A DNA stretch of 64,000 bases from NCBI GenBank assembly GCA_018902385.1, contig JABSSW010000076.1:62001-126000 (forward strand). The letters run 5' to 3'. This document shows, piece after piece, positions 50,662 through 63,953 of the stretch; the stretch's first letter is position 1; every line of letters starts with the position of its first letter. Made by a program: the position numbers and the translations under genes. Origin of the DNA: Physcia stellaris. Its lineage: Eukaryota; Ascomycota; Lecanoromycetes; Caliciales; Physciaceae. Under the pieces are notes generated by a model that saw nothing but the letters and a program-made list of their open reading frames with translations, was not told the DNA's origin and searched no databases.

Positions 50662-51059
50662 CGAAGATGGCGTCACGTGGTCGTCTCTAAGTCTCGATAT
50701 ATATGGTGCAATCTAGACAATGGGTCCAGGTCCTGATGAGGTTTGGTAGCAAAGTGGCAGGCGCTGGACGACATATCAAGGGCAAGCAGATGGTTCCCAA
50801 ATAGCATGGCTTAGGAGCTTGGAAGATATTAGAGGTCGTCCTAACAGCTGCGACTGGCATCGCCTGTAGAGTAAGGTAACGAAGACATGAAGCTCACCAC
50901 GATATCAGCCTTTGGAACTGGACTCCACATCGAACATCGAAATCTACTTTACATGCATAGTATATGGCATAGACCTATAAGCCGCTCTAGAGAGCCTCCT
51001 GGCATGGCTGACGCAGAGATATCACAAATTAGTGTAAGACACTTGTATCTTGATGACCC
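50662..51059. other. Convergent 3' flanks
   Basis: This 400-bp gap lies between the SUMO protease and glucosidase II, which point at each other. No feature is recognised. Confidence 0.5.
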
Positions 51060-54000
51060 TCAGAAATCGATTTTCCACCCCTTCCCAACGCCCACACCTG
51101 GATCTCTCACCACAGCCCAGGCCGCCTTGCCACCTTCTCCTTTCCAATACCTCAGTCCTGCGGATTTTTCGCCCTTCCCCTCCTCGGAGACACGAACGCT
51201 CGTACGTCCTTCCCATTGCGACGGCGCGTTGATCACAACGATTTTCTCGATCCTTACTTTTTCCATTGACTGTGAATAGGCCTTGGCCTTCTTACTTTCC
51301 TTACCCGGCGGCGTTAAAGGTTCTGACCTCAAATTACCCAAGTGCGTGTCCGAATTGGTCCCAGAAGCAAAGATAAATTTCCGATGGATGAAAGCGCCTT
51401 CTTGATAATCGAACGTCTCGCCGTCATCCACATACAGCTCGCCTTCAGCTCGCAGCTCGTCTGCCCCACCAAGAACGACAACAAGCGTGTAGGGGTCCCA
51501 TTTCATCAGCCCACTACTTTTACGAGCGCGTTCTTTTCGAGGAAAGATATTGCCGCCTTGCATAAGCAAAGGGATTTTGTCTAATGGTGCGTAGAACGGG
51601 ACAGCCTTGCCGGCGCCTTTATAAACAGTGTAGTCAAAGTAGTCATAGTAAGTCTCCCTCGCAGGAAGGTAGATATCAACACTCTCTGCTCCTTCGCTCA
51701 CGACTGGCTTGACAAGCAAACCAGTACTGCCAATGTAGAACTGATCATCAACATCAAAGGCTGCTTCGTCACTGGGATGGACATAGTAGTGCGGGCGTAT
51801 GATGGGTGAGCCGTCGACTGAAGCTTGGTGGAAGGCGGTATACCACATTGGTAGCAGCTGGTACCGAAGTCGTATTGCACGAGTAATAATCCCGGTATAC
51901 GGTTCCCCCGGAATGTATGGCTCTCTTCTTCTGGTATCGATGTGCGCATGGGCACGGAAGAAGGGGTAGAAAATGCCAGCTTGGTACCAGCGTGTCAGAA
52001 GGTCCTTCTCTGGGTTTCCGAAAAATCCGCCAACGTCTGCTCCCGAGAAGGGAAATCCAGCTATGTTGTTAGCCAAAGTCATCGGAATGGAAGCGGCGAG
52101 ATGGGACCATGAGGCTTGGTTATCACCCGTCCACATAGCGCCCATGCGCTGAGAGCCGGAAAAGAACGAACGGGTAAGAACGAAAGGTCGCTTTGGTGTT
52201 TTCGGATCGCGCTGCAGAAGAGCATTATAGGTGGCATTTACAAAAGTAAGGCCGTTAATGTTGTGCAAGTCCCGGTGCTCCCAGTTCCCGTAATGAAGGT
52301 TATCCTTCGGCATGGTAGTTTCAGGCCCGTTGAAAACGGACGGCTCGTTCATATCGTTCCAGATGAACAGATTAGGCGCAGTGCCTTGGAACGCCTTGTA
52401 TTGGAACAGAGATGCCCACCATTTCTGGGCCTCTGGTGAGAAGCAATCAATCCAATGTGCAGAGCCCGGCCAACACCAACCTTCGTAGATGTCGTTGTCT
52501 TTGTTCTTGACAGCAAAAGATTTAGACTTCAAATCGTCGACCACCGCATAATCGTGAGTGTTTTTAATGTGGGGATCAATCAACACTACCAGCTTGCGCA
52601 AATGGGAATCGAGCTGAGCTTGCATGCCCAGTGGATCAGGGAACGTATGGGGGTCCCACTGAAAATATTTCTTCTCGTTGGTATACTCTAGATCGAGCCA
52701 GATGATATCATATGGAATATGATGTTTATCAAACTTGCGGTCAACTTCCCGCACATCATCATCGGAGATGTAATTCCACCTACATTGATGATAGGCTATG
52801 GCGAATTGCTGTGGAAGCTGGGTGTAGCCAGTAAGGTCACTATAAGAATGCACAACGTCCTTAGGGGTCGGGCCGAGGAAGACGAAGACGTCCAGAAGGC
52901 CAGCTTCTGAGAACCAATGTGTCTGCGTTTCTGTTCTGCCTCCAATGCCGAGACTCAAAGGGTTACTGGAAACCTTGGACTTGACAATATCTATCCAGGT
53001 TTCGGCTGCATTCAGCCAGAACACTCCAACGGTCGAGTCCTTGCGATGCGCTTGCATAAAAGGGATTGCGCCATAGAGTGTCATGGGACTATCCATTTCA
53101 TATTCGAAAACATCGCTGTTGTAAAGCCTGTACGGTTGCTCAAAGTTACCCGAACCGCCACTTTGATGCATTAGCTTGTAGACTCTCATGGGATCCTGGA
53201 AATCGTACTGACCGAGTCTGCTTGAGTGAGAGAGGGCCTGTATGCTGCGGAATGCCAAAAACGTGCTCATAACCCGGGAACGCAATGTCGAGTCCTACAC
53301 TCTCGGGCCCCTTGGGCTTTGAGTCGGTATTACCGCCGAAGGACTCTTCCCACCAAGTGCTCTCATCTTCACCGGCGTCGGTGCTCTCTTGCTGTGACTC
53401 CGCTTTGGGCTCCTCGCCCTCTTTGGCTTCCTTGACCTCCTCGGCGGGCTTTTCAATTTTAGGCCGCCAATGCTCCATATTGAGAAAACCCTTGCCATTA
53501 ACGCTAACATGAATCTCACCATCACGCCAGAAGTCAATAGCAAAGGGCGAATGTTTTATTGCAGCCTTGTAACTCTTTCCTGGTCCGTAGGTAACCGTAG
53601 TCGCTTCGGGGGCCATCGATGGTGAAGCACGCTTGTCCGCGTTCAACGCCCCAACGATGGCCCATTTGGAGGCTTCATTGTATCTTTCTTTACGAGCGAC
53701 ACTGCCGTGCCGTAGCTCGATATCCCCCTTTTGTCGCTTCTCCTCATCAATTGAAACCCGGGCAACGCCTGACTCGAGGAAAGCAATAGTCAAAGGAAAA
53801 GCTACAGGCCCGTAGCCTTCTCCCAGCGATTTGGAGACTATCCCCTTCAAGACGCCATTCTGTACATTAATGGTCGCGGGATCTAACATGTATGGACTGG
53901 CCCACTGATCACCTCTGGAGGTTGCTTCATCGGCAATGGCTCGATTCCGCTTGCAGAAGCCCGATTGGTCGCATCGCTTGAAGTTTTCGTGTTTTACGGC

Positions 54001-54126
54001 AGCTGCAATGCCTATCGTTAGCAAGAAGCCTTCCAGGGAGCTTTCGGACTTACCGGTCGGTGTCGCCGAGTAGAGTAGCTGGACAATGAGGATAACGAAG
54101 CCTGTCCACCGACCGATTGGAGGCAT
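51060..54126 (-). CDS. Glucosidase II alpha (catalytic) subunit, GH31
   Basis: Three exons: 54126-54054, 54002-53213 and 53160-51060; introns are 51 and 52 bp, in phase; 987 residues, the usual fungal length. It trims glucose residues 2 and 3 from N-glycans in the ER lumen, as part of glycoprotein quality control. A signal peptide (GFVILIVQLLYSATPT) ends at the first splice, followed by the conserved VKHENFKRCDQSGFCKRN. The N-terminal GH31 domain has an acidic insert of about 45 residues (EEVKEAKEGEE). The second splice rebuilds KQTRGGSGNFEQPYR. The nucleophile lies in WNDMNEPSVF and the acid/base Asp in MWTGDNQASW. The C-terminus ends RDPGVGVGKGWKIDF, with no KDEL-type tail, consistent with retention through the beta subunit. 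Confidence 0.95.
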
Positions 54127-54580
54127 TTTGAACCGTCTGGCTTGTTGGACTACGATGGTTGATTTTGACTTGACGGATCAGGACCCGAGAAAGGAGTTCT
54201 CCGTAGAAGTACTGAGTACTGCCAGGGCAAGTGCCAACAAGCTGGTGATTATCTGAAACAGCCACTCGGCCACACAAAATTACCACCAACTACTCAATAA
54301 GGTAAGTTTACTTTCGCTCCCACGTACGGATACAGGGGGATAAATTACCGACAATCGATACCGGGAGACCTGCATTAGCCTAATCTCTCCAACGCCTAAT
54401 GGAGAAAAGCCCCCACTTCCACTTCGAGTGCACCCGAATTTCATGGATCCTCCTTTTCCTTCTCCTCCTTCTTCTTCTTCCACCCCGGATCCCCCAATCT
54501 TCAAGCATCTGAATCCAAAGACTCAAGGTCTTCTTCGTCAAACGATCAAGGCGAGAGAAGCTCACGAGAAAAACACCGAT
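54127..54580. promoter_or_regulatory. Divergent promoter between glucosidase II and NDK genes
   Basis: A 454-bp spacer between two start codons pointing apart. It contains a pyrimidine-rich CTCCTTTTCCTTCTCCTCC run near 54441-54480, common in fungal promoters and leaders upstream of strongly expressed genes. The frame upstream of the NDK start is open to 54428 but Pro/Ser-rich and probably leader. Confidence 0.5.
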
Positions 54581-55397
54581 ATGTCTGCATCGGAGCAAAC
54601 GTGGGTTTCCTTCTACGGTCACTGTTCCCGAGACTGCCGCTGATCGCTGCGTGTAGATTTATTGCCATCAAGCCTGATGGAGTCCAGGTATGTGACCTAC
54701 AACAGTCACTTCGACGTCAAAAAGGATCCGGAAGGCTCATCATTCGAGTAGAGAGGGCTCGTTGGCGATATCATCTCAAGATTCGAAAAGCGGGGGTATG
54801 TCTTGCACTATCGCTCCCCGTTTTTCTCGGCTGCAGTGTTTGACCGCTCTATCTTGTTTTAGCTACAAGCTTGTAGCGATGAAGCTCGTCACTCCCTCCA
54901 AGGAGCACCTTGAAAAGCACTACGAGGACCTCTCCGATAAGCCTTTTTATAAAGGCCTTGTCACATGTGAGCTAATGCTCCCTTGCTTCGTTCAGGGTAG
55001 TATTGAAATGTAGGAAGACATGCTCAGCGGGCCAATTTGCGCCATGGTCTGGGAAGGACGCTCGGCGGTGAAAACTGGACGCGGTATATGCACCCCAATA
55101 GTACCACTACTCAGTCCGCATTTCAAGACGCTAACGTGTCAACAGACATCCTAGGCGCTACGAACCCACTGGCTTCGGCCCCAGGTACTATTCGTGGCGA
55201 TTACGCCATTGTACGGTGCTCCTTGCGTTCATTGATCACTCGGCGGACTGATGAGTATGTAGGACGTCGGGCGTAATGTCTGCCACGGTTCTGATAGTGT
55301 CGACAATGCCAAGAAGGAGATAGATCTATGGTTTGAGAAGGGCGAGGTCCTCCAGTACAAGAACGCCCAATTCGATTGGATCTACGAGAAGCCGTAG
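54581..55397 (+). CDS. Nucleoside diphosphate kinase
   Basis: Seven exons: 54581-54600, 54657-54687, 54752-54795, 54863-54966, 55018-55083, 55146-55210 and 55263-55397; six introns of 51-67 bp, all in phase; 154 residues, the standard length. It transfers phosphate between NTPs and NDPs. Blocks in order are [83 protein letters not shown] and [12 protein letters not shown]. His118 is the phosphohistidine; the C-terminus is WIYEKP. The 5' exons of 20, 31 and 44 bp are invisible to simple frame searches. An in-frame upstream ATG at 54428 would add a 51-residue Pro-rich extension; I prefer 54581. Confidence 0.95.
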
Positions 55398-56185
55398 ATT
55401 AGTCACGGCATAATGCCATGCGACGCCGTCTAAGATGACGTACCTCAAGCGTTGGCGTCTCTGAAAGATTGCATAATCAGCATAGATGATACGGATGATG
55501 ATACCTACATACTTTTCTCATGATATCTGTCGTTGGTGATTGCAAAATGTGGCTCGACTATGGGTTACAATAGTGAACTTCCTCATACAGTCGCCCCCTG
55601 GTCAATCCTACCCAGGTCGGTACGAAGAAGATGCTAACCCCCTTTAACCCGGAGCTCCAAAACTTTAATGCAGACTCTTAACCCTTTGAGCAGGGTTTTC
55701 CGAGTACAGCGAGCAGCCAGCCGAACACGGTCGAGTAAACCCTACCTAGGTAGACATCTTCAGAACCAACCTAGGGAATCGCGAAATTAACATTAGTCGA
55801 GCCCCTTTTTTATTGGCTGGAAAAAGTGTATCTAGCAGGTGCCATTATCATCGGTTCTACAGAGCAGCTTCTATGTTACAAGATTTTCAGAGCATGTATT
55901 TGACATCAACCTAGGTTGACAATCCTTGGTTGACATCCCTTGCACGCAAAGCCAAGCTCCCTTGGGCAGCACACGTCGACTTACAGTACATACCTCCACT
56001 CTGTTAGTACATTGAGATCATCAAGAAAGTTGTCGTGCTCCTTGCTCCGTGGATGCCTTCATTGCAAGGATGATGGTTTGTACAAAGTTGCATGGGTCGT
56101 CAAATGGCATGTTCGGATGTGAGCTTCATGTCATTCGTGGAATGAGGCCGTTTGCGGCAATCGCAACAGGGTACTTCGCACTCGG
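55398..56185. other. Convergent 3' flanks, no gene seen
   Basis: This interval lies between NDK and the histone demethylase, whose ends face each other. It holds several CCTAGG-type 6-mers (near 55745, 55771, 55912) but no coding or RNA feature. Confidence 0.5.
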
Positions 56186-59100
56186 TCATGGGGCTTGGTT
56201 CAGGTAGTCGTCAATAAATCTCCCCGTCTCTCCTTCGTCGTCTTCTTGTCTCCCGTCCTCCAGTTGCTCGACCACCTCGTTCCTTGGCCCTACGTCATCA
56301 GAAGGATCTGTCACGAACTCTGCAAAGACCTGATCCATGCCATTTGAGGCATTATTAGCGTGGTGGGCAGGACTGTAGAAATGCCCATGCTCATGAGGTC
56401 CGTCTCGCATTGCCGCAGCAAAATGACTGTTTTGTGGGCTATACAAGCTCGGATCAGCCGAAGGGCCAGAGGCGTGACCCATCGGCGAACGTGGAGAGAA
56501 GTCAGGCGAGCCGAGAAGTCCAGGGTGGTGGTTGCGAGGGTGTGAATTATGAAAATACGGGCCAGAAGCAAAAGCCGGGGAGTTAGGATGGGAATGTCTC
56601 TGAGAGTGGCCTTGTGGCATATAAGGCGTGTATGTAGGATCGGCGTGGTTGGTAATGATGGCTGTTGGCAGCCGGTGCGTGTTAGAATGAGGCTCTCCCC
56701 CAGTACCGGTGGAGGATGAGTGCGGAGTGTCGGATCGATTGCGACGCTGTGGAGCTGGTTGCAGGGGTTGATGACTCTTGTTCGACTGAGCATCACTAGA
56801 CTTGCGGGGTTGTTTGGGAAAGGTATGCTGTTTTGTACGGAATTGAGGAGGGAGATCGGCGGGATCAGTCACGCCGTGCTCAGCCATCAGCTTCTGCTGC
56901 TTGGTTGGACGGGCCTTGCGAGTAGAGAGAGATTTTTCAAGAACAGGAGGGGCTGTTGGGGCCACAGGAGCCCATTTGTGAAGTTCCTGACGGAAGAAAT
57001 TCGTTTCGTAGGACAGAAGGACCTCAGCACCTTCGATCTTGCGAAGGTAAAACCGCTGGGTTGTGACTTCTTCAGGAGTCGTCATGACCGGATTGATGTA
57101 TGGCCGCATGAAATCACGGAATGTTTGCGCCGTGTTGATAATATCATCAAGGATATCTTCTTCTTCGGGCTGGAACGGCAGGAAAGGAATCTCAGCCTGC
57201 CACTCTTGTAAATCCTCGAGCTTTGGGCGAGCAGCGTCTCGAGGTATCTTAACGCGCCAGTCACAGATGGGGCAAGTAAACCTATCGTCTTCCTTGATCT
57301 TGCCGCGCGCAATCTTCAGGCAGCGACTATGATACCTATACAGGCTATCAGTAAACCTATTTCACGAATACGAAGCAGATACTTCTACCGACCATTCGTG
57401 ACACAGCTCGCACTCAATCATTTGCCCAGCTTCTGTTTGTCGGCACATGCAGAAGGTCTCCTTGGTCGATTTCTCCTCGCCGGCTTGCTCGTCTTCCGGA
57501 GTATTACTTCGGGAGGCAGGCTCTACAGGCATTCGTGGTTTGTCTGACAATTCGAAACAAGCCTCGTTATGTTGCTTAACATAGGTCATGTGAACTTGTA
57601 AAATGTGCAGAGGTGCATTAGCCTTCCCAAAAAGTTTTTTTCCCTTTCGCATCCAATCTTCGTGGCGCTTCAATTCTTTCTCAAGATCAATCGTACCAGC
57701 CGGCTTACTGTTGAGTTCGGACAGCGACTCAAGGACTTCGCGGACGTCTTTGTATTTAGGGCGATTTCGGAATTCGGGGTCCTTGCACCTCTCATACATA
57801 GACACGATCTGTCTGTGCGCTTCTCTTTGCTTGGTCAAGATCGCGTCAACCGCAGCTAGAGTCTCGTGCGTCACAGGTAATGAACTTGCTCGAGCAGACA
57901 AGGCCTCGAGCTGCTGATAGTGTACACTCTCAGCTGCCATCAGCTCTTTGGCCTTAGACTCCCAGAGTTCGCCTTGCGTCTGCTGTTCCCTAAGGTGAAG
58001 CAGAAGCTCACTGTGTTCCGGCATACCTACTTCGGAGCCCCGCCGGATGAGATCAGTGACTTCTTCAAGGGTTTGGGATTGTTTCCGTTTATCACGAGCT
58101 TCGTCGTTCCACTTCATTTGCTGGGCCACTTTGTCCAGTCTCTCGACTTCAGGTATGTCAACGTTGAAGCCCTTACCCAACTCCACAAGATCTTCGATCT
58201 CTGCGGTTGATCGTAGACCGGGGCTCGAGAGGGCGCTCTTAGCGTTACGCTGAAAATCTGCAATGGCTTCAGAGCGTTCTGAGAGGGTGGTGATTTCGGG
58301 GCAGTCGAAGGAGATTTCCTCAGCAGCTTTGAGGAGCCGGTGAATATTATCAATCTTCCTCAGCTCGCGCTCGCGCTCCTCCTGCTCAGCGACCTTGTTG
58401 AAATTGCTCTTCCGCCATAGCCGATCGTTTTTTCGTCGGTTTTGCTGCTTGCGGGTTATGTAGTTGGTTGCCTCATCGACCCATTCGTTGCAGCGGGCTA
58501 CAAAATTCTTCAAATCAGGGAGACCTGGAAGGTCCCACGGTATGCGCTCTCCTTCATTTACTAATCCCCGCAGCACTTTAAGGGAAGGCCGAGGCTCGTC
58601 TTCCAGCGCCTTGTTCAGTTTCTCTTGCCATGCTTCAGGCGCATTCGCTCGATCGACGACTTTTTGTACTGCACCTCGCAGAGTATTATCAGCGAGTCGA
58701 TACAGAAGAGTGTGATCCGGACCACGGAGTCGTTGCTCTTCAGAGCCCTCACAACACTCGTAGCTCCCGGCGTGCAACAAGCACATTACTTTTGAGCTTT
58801 TTAAGCAACGAAACCGTGAAAGATAGCTATACGCTTTGCAGTAAGTGCACTGGTACTCGACTTCTGGAACATCTTTGTCTTCGATCTCGAAACCAAGCTT
58901 GCAGGTGACTTCAGACCCTGTTCGGGAGCCATCCATTTGACATCGATGATCACTGATATCTTGGTGTCGCTTCACAAGCATTGACCGCTGTTCCAGCTCA
59001 CGGTCACTCATGCGTTGCAGGGCGGGACCCAGCCATTTCGCAGTTTTGATACTGGTGTCTCGACCTGCCGCTGTCATCAGAAGCTCGTCATGCGAGAAGC

Positions 59101-61694
59101 ATGGCTGCTTCCGAAAGTCTTGAAGTCTTTGCACCCCCGCCGCACCAAATGGCTCCCAATCCGCGGGAGCGAAGTTGACTGCTTCATTGAAGTTGAAACC
59201 ATGGTTGAAGCCCGCATGGTACGCTTGCGGAAACGTTATCACAAATTGACCCGCGCGCTGATCTAGGGCATAAACATCCACGCCAGCCTTTTTGAGCTGA
59301 TCCGGGGGCAGGAGGGTGACTAGCTGAAACAATAGATCAGGCTGAGATTCAAATAATTCAGGCACAGCTGCCTTCATTGCTTGCTCGAATCGCTCGGCAT
59401 CGGCTGCCGGGATGCAGTACCACGTCTTTGTGGCGCCGAAATGCTGGTAGTTCGCTGAGTAACTATAATGATCCTCGTTATGCCAACAGAAGGTTGAGAA
59501 GCACATGCCAACGTAGAGCCACGGGACAGTCATGCCTGAGATGTCCGACTTGATATGTCGAAACAATGACTCTGGATGAAGTGGCAGGAGATTCAGATTC
59601 CACAAATCAGTAGAATACGGATTCAGTGCGTTCTTCTCCATGGTAGGGAACCCGCTCCCGTGAGTAGTAGAGTGAATGTCGGCACCGTACTCGACCTCCA
59701 CAACTTCAGTAACACTCTCCACCAAGCGCCAGAATTCTCTTTCGACATCGTCTTCTGTGACTACACGTTTGCAGTTCAGGACCGGATCAAATTGCATTTT
59801 CGGTGCAAAATAGCTATCTTTGAACACCTTTGCCTTCTCCTGGAATTGGCGTAGCGAATAAATGCCGCCCTCCTCGAATCCGAACTCACCTGTACCGACA
59901 AGACACCTCGGACAGTGCCAGTCGTGCATGATGGGAATTTTGACGGGAGGATCCACGCAATACCTGTGATAACCGTAGTCGCAGCCTTCGCAAATAAGTA
60001 TTGACTGGCGATCCTCGCTTTTGCCGCATGCTTCACACATCTATTTTGTACAGTCAGCAGTCTCAATCAATGCAATGGGGGTCGCATCCTACCTCTCCTG
60101 GTTTTAGGTTACCACGCTCAGTGGCTGTTCTAGGTGTCAATGGCCGAAGTGTACTCATATGCGAGCCAACAACGGTGGGAGGCGCTGGATAATATCAGCA
60201 AAGGGCCATATCATACGTCAAGCCATGTGGGGGCTGGGAGAGTCACCTTTCTTTAGTCGCTTACTCCGACGACCGTTTTCGTCTTCTCCATCAGCGCCAA
60301 GAGCAGTGTCGATCAACGGAGGTCCATTAGGGCTATCGTCGCTGGCTGGTCGCTTCAGCGGAGTCTGATTTGGGCAGTTCAACTGTCCCGAGAGAATAGC
60401 ACCTTGACTTGATCGTCCACTAATATCTTGTGATTGGAGAAAAGTTGATCCTGAAAGGAGCGCCATACTGGTCGATGCTGTGTCATCGTTGTCGCGTTTG
60501 GTTAGTGGAACCGGGGACTTTACGGCCTGGAACGAGGCTGGAGTCATGTTGACAGCTGTAAAGCCACCAGAGTTCACTGCAGTAAAGCCTGACAATGCAA
60601 TTGGTGGTGACTGTATCGATGGAGGGGATGCAACAGCGGAAGAGATGTCCAGTGGCGGACCCTTGCTAGGCTGCTCAGAAGCTTGAATTGATACATTGAG
60701 GGCAGCTGAGGCGCGAATCGCTGGCGACTCATCTCGGAGACTTGACGGAGTGTCCTGGTAGGATCGTTTCATAGGCGAGCTGGCGGACGAAGGGGTAAAA
60801 GGTCCACCGTATTCAAACTCTAACTGTTGCTGTACCGCCGGTTTGGCAATGCGCAGATACTCTTCATAGGGAAATAACCACTTTTGGAACGAGTTCTTGA
60901 GGGATGTTGACAACGACGACATGATCTTGCCACTGTACCCAAGATCACGCCCAATTTCTGCCCATTTTTTACCTTTGCATACCTTCTCGAAACCACCTCG
61001 AGTCTCTACTGCCTTTTTCAATTTGTACAAATCTAGGGGACGTTTGTCGACACTTGGAAAGCGGTTCAGATTCACACCATGTTGTTTATGGAATTTTTGC
61101 AATTGGTCCATGTAGTTGAGATTTGTGCGAGTTCCTGGCTCAAGTCAGCTTCCCGTCGCTGCGCGGGTAAACACTTCTCGGCGGGAGACTGACCTCCTTC
61201 AACAGAATTCAGCTCTTGGCGTCGAGTGCGAAAGTGAAATTTCTGTATACAAATTAGATATTCCAAGCCGTGCAGGCTACCACCGTTTGACTCGGAAGAT
61301 ACCTCGGTGTCAACCGCGAAATCTGGCTTCCAGCTATCTGGGGTATTATCTTGACCGCTCCGTACTTCTGTCCCTCGCTGGCGATTTTCATGATATAGCG
61401 ATGAGGATCCGCGAACTCCTCTTCACTTGGTCTGAATGTTGGCGCATCTTGTAAGCCATGAGGTCTTATCCTCTTTCGCGTTTCTCGAGCAGCTAGCGGT
61501 TGTCCTTTCCTTTCAACTGTGGACATATCCAAGGGCGGAGCCCGTCGAGCGCTGAGGGGAATGTGGGGCGCATATACCGGGTAGATGCCATTGTTGGTCG
61601 ACGTGGCGAGATTGATTTGGAAGCTGCCTGTTGAAGGTATCGTCTGGGTCAGGGTGGTTGAAGCACTCGCTCCAAGGGTGGGAGGGACCACCAT
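56186..61694 (-). CDS. KDM5/JARID1-type histone H3K4 demethylase
   Basis: Six exons: 61694-61303, 61242-61194, 61134-60247, 60184-60093, 60040-57393 and 57335-56186. Introns are 52-62 bp, and the total is about 1,739 residues. It removes methyl groups from H3K4 using Fe(II) and 2-oxoglutarate. Domain order is complete: JmjN (APTFRPSEEEFADP ... DSWKPDFAVDTEKFHFRTR), ARID (YMDQLQKFHKQHG ... GKKWAEIGRDLGY), PHD1 (CEACGKSEDRQ), JmjC with iron ligands HNE (about 661-663) and the His of YHAGFN (about 749), C5HC2 zinc finger (YQCTYCKAYSYLSRFRC), PLU-1 helices, and PHD2 (CMCRQTEAGQMIECELCHEW|YHSRC). In JmjN the frame is one base short at the C4 run (plus-strand G 61340-61343); a fifth C gives IIPPDSW. 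The C-terminal 250 residues are His/Pro/Ser-rich. Confidence 0.92.
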
Positions 61695-62552
61695 CTTGTT
61701 AAAGACGGTGGGCCAAAGTGTAGTCCTTGGCGACTCTGATGCCCGGCCTCGACCTCATATATCCACAGGCCAGGCGGCAAGCAGACCGATCACCGAAAGA
61801 TGCAAACGAGAGAGCGATCTGGGTCGACGGTGTAACTGTAGTGTGGAATGAATGGCCCGCTACTCGCATGCAAGTGGGATGCTTGGCATAATCGACAGTG
61901 AATGAGTGAACGGGGCAACACTTTCTTCAGTGCGACCACATGGACAGTCGTCAAGTTGCAGAATGAAACATAGAGGGAGTGTGAGACGGTAGTCGAGTTG
62001 TGGGAGAGAATGTGGAAATGGTCGGGTGAGGGAAGGTACGGATCGCAGGAAGGGTCGTAGCGGGCAAGAACCTGAGGTGAGATACCTTAGGTAGAACTAT
62101 CAAAGACCGGAGTTTTGAGGCTACTTTAGCCTTAGCTGCTACACAAGATGCGCCAAGTTTCGTTTCGATACTTACCTTACCAAAACCTTGTCATTGGCGT
62201 GGTAAAATAAGTAAATTACAGCAGCTCGGTAATTCAATTGAATCACGCTCGAGTACGTATGTACCTACCTACCTTAGTACGTATCTCGTAGCACATCCCC
62301 GGTGCAAAGCAACACATCCTGCAGCCTGCTTGACAAGATCACTGGAATTTCGACACGGAATTGAACACATGTGTTTCACTTCGGTATTACATCCAGTGAA
62401 CTCGGCACGATCTGCGTAAATTCCCCGGCAACAGCCCAGCTGACATATATCAAAGGCCTACTCTGCATGTGAGAGCCTTTGAACGACAAATTGCAAGTCA
62501 CTCAATGACTCGCTGCCCCAATGGTATAGCAAGATTGCACAACAACGCCGTC
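61695..62552. promoter_or_regulatory. Divergent promoter between KDM5 and SLX1 genes
   Basis: An 858-bp spacer between two start codons pointing apart. It includes a GTACGTATGTACCTACCTACC stretch near 62254-62274. The plus-strand frame is open from 62469 into the SLX1 exon but not protein-like before 62553. Confidence 0.5.
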
Positions 62553-63953
62553 ATGGAGTGTAAGCCCATTCCAGCATTCTACTGCTGCTACCTGCTTCGC
62601 TCGACAAAATCTTCTTCATCTCTTTACGTTGGTTCGACGCCCAATCCCCGACGTCGACTCGCTCAGCACAATGGCGACGTCAAAGGAGGTGCAGTAAGAA
62701 CTTCCAAGCCTCACTTGCGACCGTGGGAGATGGCCGTCATAGTTACAGACTTCCCGTCAAGCATTGCAGCTCTGCAATTCGAGTAGGTATCATTTCATCC
62801 AAGCAACCAGAGAGGCCCTGTTGACTTAGATTACTTTGAGCTCTCTCTTCATTACATCACATGTTCTGCATGAAATTCAACTGTCACGCCGCTTGGTGTT
62901 TTAGCCAGTACTGAAACATGCATGTCCAGGTGGGCGTGGCACAACACGCATATTACCAAGAAAATCTCTGACGACCAGCGCATTACCCTAAGGGAAACTA
63001 AGAGCCGTTCTTCCAAGTCAGGTCGCACTCGACGCCGCCCGCTGCGACCTCGAGCGTCCATGACTGACAAGATCTCAAATCTACATTTGCTCCTGCGTGT
63101 CCCCAGCTTCGCAAGGTGGCCGCTGCGAGTCCGTTTTTTTCGTGAGGATGTTCACCAGGTATGGCGAATTTGGTGCGAGAGAGCTGATGGTGAATTACGA
63201 GATGACCTTGACGTTATTCTTGACTGGGAGCAACCATTGGAGCCACTGGTAGAAACCACGAGTCCTGGAACCGTCCAAGCGAAACCCTTGTTGGATCGTC
63301 CATCAACAGGCAATAACGGCGTTCCAAACTTAGATATCGGCTACGGTAAGCTGAAAAGCCAAATCGAGAAAGGTTGGATGCTTACCGAGGACGGGGACCA
63401 AAGTTGCGTCGTGTGCTCGAAGCAGCTGCTAGATCCAGCATCGACAGCCCTAATATGTACTGGAATAGGGTGCACTGCCACCTCGCACATGGCGTGCCTT
63501 GCGAGACATTTCTGTAAAGGTACTGCGGAGTTTTTAGTCCCAGTATCTGGAACCTGCCCTTCGTGTCAGACTAAACTCGAATGGGTCGATATGGTCAGAG
63601 AACTGTCTTTGCGGACACGAGGCGGGAAAGAAATAGGCCTGCTTATGAAGAAGCCACGAGTACGTAAGGGTAAGGGGGAGATTCTTGTGAAGCCTGGTTC
63701 CGCCTTTGAAGGCGATCTGTTAGAGCCAAACCAAGAAGTCGATTCGTTACCGGTCGAGGGCTATAATGAGGATGACTTACCAGATGACTGGCTTGAACAG
63801 TGTGGCGATGATAGCATCTCAATTGCGAGTACGGACTCCGGGCTATCGGGTACCTCTGAAGTTCACATTCGGGCTCAAACAAGCGCAAGAGGGGCACAAC
63901 TGGAGAGCGTCGTTGAGGACAGTGACTGGGATAATGCAGAGGTCTTGGAATGA
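62553..63953 (+). CDS. SLX1: SLX1 structure-specific endonuclease subunit
   Basis: Two exons, 62553-62782 and 62930-63953, with a 147-bp intron in phase; 417 residues. With SLX4 it cuts branched DNA (5' flaps, Holliday junctions) during repair of stalled forks. The GIY-YIG nuclease occupies about residues 8-95: [27 protein letters not shown] with the catalytic Arg, and the metal-binding Glu in AALQFEWAW, rebuilt across the splice. A RING/PHD-like zinc module follows (CVVC ... CTGIGC ... HMAC ... CPSC). The tail is acidic and Ser-rich, ending [11 protein letters not shown]. An earlier in-frame ATG at 62469 would add 28 residues; [10 protein letters not shown] is the more typical start. Confidence 0.92.
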